DNA from: Aphrophora alni | Taxonomy: Eukaryota; Arthropoda; Insecta; Hemiptera; Aphrophoridae | Length of the DNA stretch: 64,000 nucleotides | Direction of reading: 5' to 3' | Assembly (NCBI GenBank): GCA_963513935.1 | Contig: OY740765.1 | Span: 70,342,253-70,406,252, forward strand | Shown: one piece after another, positions 57,366-64,000 of the stretch | Layout of the letters: every line of letters begins with the position of its first letter | Position numbering within the stretch: position 1 is the first letter of the stretch | Program-made: the position numbers and the translations under genes | Notes under the pieces: generated by a model | The model's input: the letters and a program-made list of their open reading frames with translations, nothing else | What the model was told of the DNA's origin: nothing | The model's database searches: none

Positions 57366-58239
57366 GTAAGTTTTTTGCAAAATTATGTGAATCAATAGAA
57401 TATATTTTTATTGAGCATTTTACTTATTACATTAAAATTTATTTCCAAATATGTGTTTCTCATTTGTGATTGTAAATATTGGTGGGTTCAACTAACTTTG
57501 ATATTAAATTAAACATAACAATAACCTCAGCAGGACCAGTAATGTTATTAGAATTTCTTAAATGCTCATACTGACAGATCAGTGACCTATTATTGTTTTA
57601 TTATGTACTATTAATTCTTCCAGGTCAATTTCAGTAATGGCCCAGGTATTTTGATTCTATATACAAATAGCCTACCATAAAATGAATAAATCCAATACTT
57701 TTAATTAATAATCTGAGGTTATTCATTTGAAATGAGCAACACTTGTGAAAATTCCAATCACCAAATAAAAAACAACACAATTTTCCACAACACTTTATTT
57801 GAGGTTAAATAATAATCCTATTATGATTTTTAAATATATATGTATAATTACAATAATATTAATAAATGAATCAATTTTTTTATTCCACATTTTTTAACGA
57901 AAATATCAATATTGAAAAAAATATAAGTGTGTTAAGAATATTCCTTTATTAGGTCTACGTTCTTTAGATATGTTTAAAAACAGTGGTTCAGTTTTTCTAT
58001 TTCTTTATTCACTCAACTTTATACAATGTAAAGTTTAATTGTTTAATAATCTATGGCTCTATTCTTATGTGAGCCTAATCAAATACAACTTCTAACATTA
58101 ATACAACAAATTCAATATTGTGGGAATAAACTCTAACATAACATTAAATAAAATAATATAAACGTAATTTTAATGAAATACACAAAATTACTGAACATTA
58201 ATTACGTAACCCAGAATGGTTCCAACTATTATTACTTGA
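57366..58239. other. intron sequence, nothing recognised
   Basis: AT-rich, no motif. Confidence 0.4.
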
Positions 58240-58450
58240 AATGATTTTACTTTAATAATTGATTACAAGATTCTCTATACAACAAACTTTGCTCGCTCTA
58301 GTGAATATTTGAATCTGCCAATATTCCTATGGTTCTTCCTCTCTAAGCCAACGTGCTCACTCGCCAACAATGCCTTGGCTGTAATCTTGCACTACGTCCA
58401 GACGCAGCTGGTCCCGTCTGACATCAAAAGACCTCTTCTCCTTCTTGTCA
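58240..58450 (-). pseudogene. piggyBac-type transposase, catalytic-region fragment
   Basis: The minus strand reads KRSFDVRRDQLRLDVVQDYS, QGIVGE, stop, ARWLREEEP, stop, then IQIFTRASK. It resembles the block V.DVP.P......YN..MGGVD..D...........I.IRSKKWYW near the end of the piggyBac DDE domain. Two stops and changed Asp/Trp positions show decay. The similarity is short. Confidence 0.45.
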
Positions 58451-59117
58451 GTTGCTTATATAGGTTTGGCCAAATGTGGTGCTCTACTGCCGATGGAAGG
58501 CAAGCATTTCAACATTTGTTTTACTTCTTTTATAATAATAGTTCATTCTGAGTTTCATACGACCATATATTAATTTTATAATTTAAATACATTTACTAAA
58601 CACATTCTTGACAAGTACTATAATTATTATGCCTCATTTATCATTCTAAATTGATTGCAAAATTTGTTAGCTATAAATTGTAACTTTTTTTACTTATTCA
58701 TAAGATTATTTACAATCTAATTGTGTTTCTTATTTTTTTTAATGTGGTTAGCAAAGTTAATTGTAAAATTTAGGTAACAGTAGTAGGGGTGAATAACCGT
58801 TTAAATATTAATAAAATGAATTAATATTAAATGTGTAATTTAAGATGTTTTAATTATGAAACTGTGGATATAAAAAATATAGTTATATATTATATTATAT
58901 TTTGCTACACAATCATTTTTAATTGCATCAATTGCAAGTTGTTGGGCAGCTTCAAGTGATTATTATCATTTTATTGATGTTATAAATCAAGGTTGTTTTA
59001 AACTAAAGAAAGAGTTTATTGAAACATACTTATCATACAAAGTTTGTTCACTTATATAACCTAATTTAACTAACTAGTTAAATTTTTTAACCCTATGTTA
59101 AGTTATACATGTAAAAC
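58451..59117. other. intron sequence, nothing recognised
   Basis: AT-rich, no motif. Confidence 0.4.
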
Positions 59118-59119
59118 TA

Positions 59120-60426
59120 TGAGGGAAAGTCAAAGTAAAGGGAAATTTTGATTTCCCTCCAAATCACATGTATGGGAGCACTGATTGTTTTGCTATAATT
59201 CATAACGTCTATCAGGTGTTCATTGAAAGTATTGTTTCGTTGTTAGCTATTTGTGATTGTGTTTAAAAGACTGTGTAAAATGAGTTCTCCTTTGTCTGTT
59301 TGCACCAAAGAAGAAATGCGAGCAGTGATACATTTCCAAAATTCAGAAGGTGTGAAAGCAGCAGAGATTATTCGTCGAATGCAGCAGCAACATGGAGAGA
59401 ATTGTTTAAGTGGAAGCAAGATCTTCGGATGGATTGATCACTTTAAAAGAGGTGGGATTTTTCTGTGTGGTGAACAATGGCCTGGTAGGCCTTCCACTTA
59501 AAAGACTAATGACAATATTGAAGCGGTTAAATAAAAGATTCTCGATAATCGACGAATTAAAGTTGATTTAATTGAAAGTAAGTTAAATGTAAGTCATGGC
59601 TCAGCAGATTCAATCATCCATGATTTTTTAAACTTTTGAAAAGTCTGTGCTCGCTAGGTTCCACATCAATTGACCAGCATCCACAAAGATAATTATTTGA
59701 AAATTTCCTAGAAACATTTGGAACGTTATGAAGAAGAAGGAGACTCATTTCTTAAGCAAATAATTGATGAAACATTGGTCCATCATTTTGAACCAGAGAG
59801 TAAGCGACAAAGTTTGGTGTGGAAACATCCATCATCTCCCACAGCAAAAAAGTTCAAAACTCAGATGTCTGCAGGAAAGGTTATGGATGTTGATATTCTG
59901 GGATATGGAAGGACCAGTTTTGGTTGACTTCAAACATAAAGGTCAAACAATAAATATTGTCAGCTACTGTGAGCTACTGCGTTTATTGAAGCTAAAAATC
60001 AAATCCAAAAGACATGGTAAATTGCAGAATGCGTGATTTTGGTTCAGGATAACGCTCGACCCCGTACTATCAAAAACACTGTCGTGTGCCTTCAAAATCT
60101 TGGTTTTCAGCTGTTGGACCACCCTCCATATAGTCCGGACCTGGCTCTCCAAGCGATTTTCATCTTTTTTACTCATTAAATGAGCAGTTGCGAGGGAATC
60201 ATTATCAATCTGATGATGAGGCCATTGAAGCCGTACAAAATATTCTGAACGTGAGACCAAAAACCTTCTTCCAGGAAGGAATTAAAATGCTCGTTAAAAG
60301 ATGGACTTAGTGCATAGAAGTAGGAGGGGAATATGTTGAAAAGAAATGCTACTATTATTTATGTAAGTACAATAAATATAAAATATAGATTTATTCAATT
60401 TCACTTTACTTATTCACTTACTCTGA
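59120..60426 (+). mobile_element. mariner element, 1.3 kb
   Basis: TA duplication at 59118-59119 and 60427-60428. The termini TGAGGGAAAGTCAAAGTAAA and (reverse complement of the right end) TCAGAGTAAGTGAATAAGTA share an imperfect inverted repeat. The 1307-bp length is standard for mariner, so the copy is full-length though mutated. Confidence 0.85.
59280..60345 (+). pseudogene. mariner transposase pseudogene
   Basis: ATG at 59280. HTH region EEMRAVIHFQNSEGVKAAEI...GSKIFGWIDHFKRG, then GRPST before the first stop. Downstream: IDETLVHHFEPESKRQS (first Asp; Trp of the usual DETW lost), KHPSSPTAKKFKTQMSAGKV, VQDNARPRTIKN (second Asp), LDHPPYSPDLAL (third Asp) and RPKTFFQEGIKMLVKRW. The order and the D..D34D-type spacing mark mariner. 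At least four stops and frameshifts break it. Confidence 0.9.
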
Positions 60427-60428
60427 TA

Positions 60429-61837
60429 CATTAGTTAATACTATTTTCAGTCTTTCTTTATATTTTGTTCTTGTCTCGTAAGAACATTCAGTGTTAAACT
60501 CATTTTTGTACTGATTAATACATTCAGTAAATATATTTCTAGTACTGAATAGTTTTAATGTTGTTCATAGCTTTTAAGTTTATACATATTATAAACATAT
60601 ACATATTTAAATAATTGATTTTGTAAACAAAAATTAATAATTTTTGTCAGTATTGTTTTTATTTCTTTTTATTAAATTAATACCATTAACATTTTTCTAA
60701 AAAGAATTCCAATGGAAGGGACAGTTTGAGTTAGAAAATGAAAGTCTTGGTAAATTTCAATCTTCAAAGTATTTAAACAATAAATATTAAATTTTAAGTA
60801 AGTATTCAGTTTAAAACATAAATTATGGATATTATTTTTTTGCAAGTTTCAATTATTCTACTTTTTGAATCAGGACATGTCTACAGACTACAATGAAAGG
60901 TGTCATAAATGTTTGTCCTTCTGAGTTTAGGGACCTTAAGGGATAGTGAAAATACTGGAAATAAACAACAGATAATATTCTGCCATTTACTCAACCTTCT
61001 TTCTCTGAAGTTGTGATGGAAATTGAGCTAGAAAGGGCAGGGAAAGAATCTATGTTTAGTGCTAGTTGCGTCTTTGAAATCAGTGACAGAAGTTTTGAAC
61101 ATTTTCAGTTGATATTGTCCTGGAAGTTCACAATTTTGTTAATCAAAATTTCTGAATAGAATATTAAATAAAGTCTTAGCCTCTAAGTATCATGGAGATC
61201 AGGAAAATATTTGTTATGAAAAAATGAATATGTTCTGCATAATGGGGACTTTAGAATTATGTTTTATAAGCAACTTTTGTTTAATTTTATTAATTTGTAT
61301 CCATGAACCTGTATACAAAATATCATTTGTTGGTTTTAAATGAAGGAGAATATAACAGCAAAGAATTTGAACCTATTTATAACTTAATTGTTTCCAGATA
61401 TATTTTTTAAAAAAATATCTTCTTTGTTAAATTCTGTGATTTTGTATTTCATACAATTTTTCCTTTATGGACATATATTTTCAGCAATCATTGTACAAGT
61501 TCAGTCAGATTTTCTTTTTGTGATTGTCTTGGACAAAGGATTTAAAAATTGGAAAATAAATTTGACTTACTTTCAGTTGTGACAGAGTTTGCATTTACTT
61601 TCATCAAAACTTTTATCAGTATTTCTGAAAACATGTAGTTTGGATGAATTTCATAAAGTTATAATCATTACCTGTAATATCCATATTATTATTAAAAATG
61701 AAAGGAAGTCTAGATATACCATGCTACATTCTAAGTGTTTTATAGTCATAATTATAATATAGATAATAAAGTCCATTTCTCCAGACTGTTTGGAGTTATA
61801 TTAGTATACTTTTATGATCTGGTGAGAGGTAAACATA
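60429..61837. other. intron sequence, nothing recognised
   Basis: No gene or repeat recognised. Confidence 0.4.
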
Positions 61838-62330
61838 TTTTTCATAAGACAGAGCAGTTGTTAACAAACAAATTATTGTGATTTTGGTCCTAATGCTTCT
61901 TTTAGAGTATTTACGATGTACAATATTGTATTAAAGTTTGACAATAATTGGAGGGTATTAAGAGTGGTGAAAAATATGTTGATTGCACAATTCATGTTAA
62001 AAGTAAAGTTGTAAGTCATAAAGAGCACCATTTAAACAATTAGGGCTTGAGCTATGCCATTGTTGATTTCTTGGAGAATAAGGCTGGTTTAAATTTTTTA
62101 AATTGCAGTTTCTGTAAGTACTGGGTGCTTACAAACAGAATAGACAATCTACCCATTTTTTGCCACTCTTAAGACCGTATAATAATTGTTGAACTTTAAA
62201 TAAAACATTCTATATCATAAAATACTCCAAAATAAGCATTTAAATGCAATCATTTGTTGTTCAACGATGTTGAATATTATTTTATGAAAAATATGCTGTA
62301 CAGCTTTGTTTTAAACTTTGACTGGCCATC
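61838..62330. repeat. long imperfect palindrome, arms ~150-200 bp
   Basis: The left arm (about 61838-62010) and right arm (about 62125-62330) are imperfect reverse complements. Matching blocks are CATATTTTTCATAA, AACAAATTATTG/AACAAATGATTG, AATGCTT.TTTT.GAGTATTT, AAAGTT.GACAATAATT and TTAAGAGTGG..AAAAAT. The spacer is about 110 bp. No coding. Terminal structure is not clean. Confidence 0.65.
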
Positions 62331-62754
62331 ATTATGGATTGGCTCAATATAATTATATTTTCTTTTTAGCATTTTATTCTACTAATTATAGGCCCTAAAC
62401 TTAAAAATGATAACTTAACCCCCTCCCTTACTATTTAATATATTTGATTTTAATCCCTAGCTACATATTATAATCCAGAATGGATTAGGAATTATTATTA
62501 GAAATTGAAAATTATTATAAACAAACTAAAATTCCCAAAGTTTGGATTTTGTATTCCAATTATTAACAAAATGGGGGTGGGGGCTGGGACTAAAATTGTT
62601 AGAGGAAATCTAGGTTCTAGCTATGTAAAGATTTTAGCTAAACTTAAAAATAATATACATATGTTCAGTATTGGGATAGATCTTGTGGCTTCAGCCGACA
62701 AAGGCGTCTTATTTCCAGTTATGTGTCCAGTAGCTGTAAAGCTTCCACGTTAAC
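62331..62754. other. intron sequence, short open stretch at 62505-62753 not supported as a gene
   Basis: An 82-codon + frame is open here, but its translation shows no family motif. The sequence may be the decayed 3' end of the non-LTR element that follows. Confidence 0.35.
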
Positions 62755-63632
62755 ATGTTTAAGAAGTTTCTTCTCATGTTGCATTGCATAATCCTTGATA
62801 CCTCTGTCACTAGTTTTAGATTTAAGTCCGAATGTAACTCATAGTTACTCTGATACCATCTTGCATTAGTCATTACACGAACTATACTGTTTTGAATGTT
62901 GCACCATCAGTCTATTTGATGTCCTTTGTAGATCCCCATAGTTCTACACCATATCTCCAAATTAGTCTGATAATGATTATATAAAGTAGTAGCTTGTTGT
63001 AAAAGTCCAGTTGCGATTTTCTACCAATTGGTTAATACATTTGATGTACTTTAAGGTGAATCTGTTCTAATTTTTTTTTTTTTTTTTTTTTTTTTTTCCA
63101 CATGGTGTTTCCATGTAAGGCATTTATCAAGGTGCATTTCTAGATATTTAACAACCAGGCCTTCTACTTAGTTTAACAACCAGGCCTTCATGCCACACCT
63201 TGTCAAAAGCTTGTGAAGCATCAAGAAAAGCAGCACAACAGTATTTCTTATCTTCGAAAGCCTTTTCTATGACAGCAGTTGAATGTTGACTACGGAGTCC
63301 GAACTAATGATGCGGTATACTCGTTAAGGGCTTAAGTCATTTGAAGAACAATTTCTCTCACAGTTTAGATATCCCCGAAAGAAACGAAATCGGTCTGTAG
63401 GATGACACATTTTCAGCAGGTTTATCCGGTTTATGCAACATGATTATCTGTGTAATCTTTAAACACTGGAGTACATATTCAAGTCGAAAACAAGCATTAA
63501 ATATGTGAGTAGTACAACCCCCTTCCACGATAATTCCTTAAGAACTCTGTGAAATTTTGTCCACTCCTGCCGCTTTTCTTGAATTTGTGTTTTTATCAAT
63601 TTCTTTACCAACTTCTAAAGGAGTCACAGGCC
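62755..63632 (-). pseudogene. Jockey-clade non-LTR reverse transcriptase remnant
   Basis: The minus strand starts TPLEVGKEIDKNTNSRKAAG (finger region), then NACFRLEYVLQCLKITQIIM, LHKPDKP, SSYRPISFLSGISKL, EKAFEDKKYCCAAFLDASQA and FDKVWHEGL. These are RT blocks 1-3, with the first catalytic Asp in FLDASQAFD. The FxDD block is missing: after a deletion marked by a 30-bp T-run (63070-63099) it resumes in the thumb (MYPIGRKSQL-like, NKLLLYIIIIRLIWRYGVEL, WGS). Several stops and shifts. Possibly the same clade as the element at 15781-21250, but a separate insertion. Confidence 0.82.
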
Positions 63633-63895
63633 TAACGTAGAAATAATCTTTGAACATCTTTATCCATGTGACACGTTAGAAGGTTGCTATGTGGTTGAAA
63701 CACATTATATAAATGCCGTGAAAACAAATTTATTATTGATTATTTGTTATTTATTTGATATTTTTTTAACCCTGTAAAATTTTATACAGTTAAATCATCT
63801 AAATAAAAAGGCATCAAAAAAATAATGAGTAAGGAAAGTTTTTTTATTTTTATTTGTTTTATATAAATAAATGTTCTTTAATGTACCATTTACAG
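63633..63895. other. intron end before exon I
   Basis: AT-rich with an acceptor CATTTACAG at 63887-63895. Confidence 0.5.
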
Positions 63896-64000
63896 TAGAG
63901 AATTTGCTGGAAACACCGGTAATAACTTCATCTACAGAACCTCAGATAAATTCAAATCAACCTGCGGTGCGAATGAAAGAAAGAAATTACATTGGTATGT
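63896..64000 (+). CDS. didum: myosin-V exon I (partial): entry to the cargo-binding domain
   Basis: Acceptor TTTACAG|TA. Reads VENLLETPVITSSTEPQINS, NQPAVRMKERNYIGM and runs off the window. It aligns with the vertebrate region between coiled coil and globular tail (MEN..........P+.......+..F.GML). The globular cargo-binding domain should follow immediately downstream. Confidence 0.85.

Larger units (their letters stand above)
11489..64000 (+). other. didum: unconventional myosin-V gene (didum/MYO5 orthologue), partial, nine exons
   Basis: Class V myosins are actin-based motors that walk processively as dimers and carry vesicles, pigment granules and mRNPs. The tail coiled coil dimerises the heavy chains and places the cargo-binding globular domain. 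The nine exons joined in phase give about 521 codons. Diagnostic blocks in order: MEDLP in a serine-rich linker, LVLKLQQKLKKLENERD, FEMENSKLKSDLESLRRAF, LALEAQKKTNR, QHEITRLTSENL and DLQEKRDEAVEDFRNLKKQM, followed by VENLLETP leading to the cargo domain. These align in the same order with the vertebrate MYO5A medial and distal tail. Introns are 10.5, 1.0, 8.4, 1.0, 11.5, 6.4, 5.6 and 6.5 kb. No motor, IQ or globular-tail exon is inside the window. Confidence 0.93.

Noticed and set aside
62505..62753. 82-codon + frame before the Jockey remnant
   Set aside because: Glycine/Lys-rich translation without motif, no start context or homology. Possibly retroelement 3' UTR.
1..64000. CRISPR arrays, operons, prokaryotic signals
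   Set aside because: Spliced exons, AT-rich introns and eukaryotic transposons exclude a prokaryotic source. The tandem repeats lack the regular repeat-spacer form.

Overview
The window is AT-rich animal nuclear DNA, most likely from an insect. This rests on Jockey, Penelope, Ty3/gypsy, piggyBac, mariner and Tigger relatives typed by protein similarity and on a myosin-V of insect/animal type. No species can be named from the sequence. The only cellular gene seen is unconventional myosin-V (didum/MYO5 orthologue) on the + strand. Nine consecutive exons (11489-11807, 22307-22560, 23531-23677, 32100-32234, 33221-33332, 44860-45058, 51454-51652, 57272-57365, 63896-end) encode the medial and distal coiled-coil tail leading into the cargo-binding domain. 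All splice phases agree across eight introns. The motor and IQ exons lie upstream of the window and the globular tail lies downstream.

Layout. 1-7361: a defective Ty3/gypsy retroelement with ~96% identical direct repeats, a broken pol, and a piggyBac-type element nested between TTAA sites. 9590-10259: Penelope-like GIY-YIG remnant. 11489-22306: first exon, a tRNA-Met-like sequence, a 2.2-kb TTAA element, and a Jockey retrotransposon split by two later insertions. 22307-33332: exons B-E, a 46-bp perfect inverted repeat around a decayed hammerhead-like core, a better hammerhead-like motif at 32802-32863, two copies of a 0.65-kb repeat, transposase fragments and another TTAA element. 33333-44859: non-LTR remnant, piggyBac transposase N-terminus, Tc1-like C-terminus, an isolated intact 198-codon ORF, and two unusual minisatellites (splice-donor-like and CCAAT/TATA-like). 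44860-57365: exons F-H, another TTAA element, two minisatellites beside exon G, and two Tigger/pogo elements. 57366-64000: piggyBac fragment, a 1.3-kb mariner with TA duplication, a long imperfect palindrome, a Jockey RT remnant and exon I.

The introns (up to 11.5 kb) are built almost entirely from mobile DNA, so the main interest is in how these elements are constructed. The strongest new signal is a ~2-kb TTAA-flanked family present at least six times in this one gene. Each copy carries, just inside one terminus, a palindrome whose sequence differs from copy to copy while its self-complementarity is kept. The second is a pair of hammerhead-ribozyme-like motifs. The third is the ORF198/minisatellite cluster at 40.9-43.2 kb.
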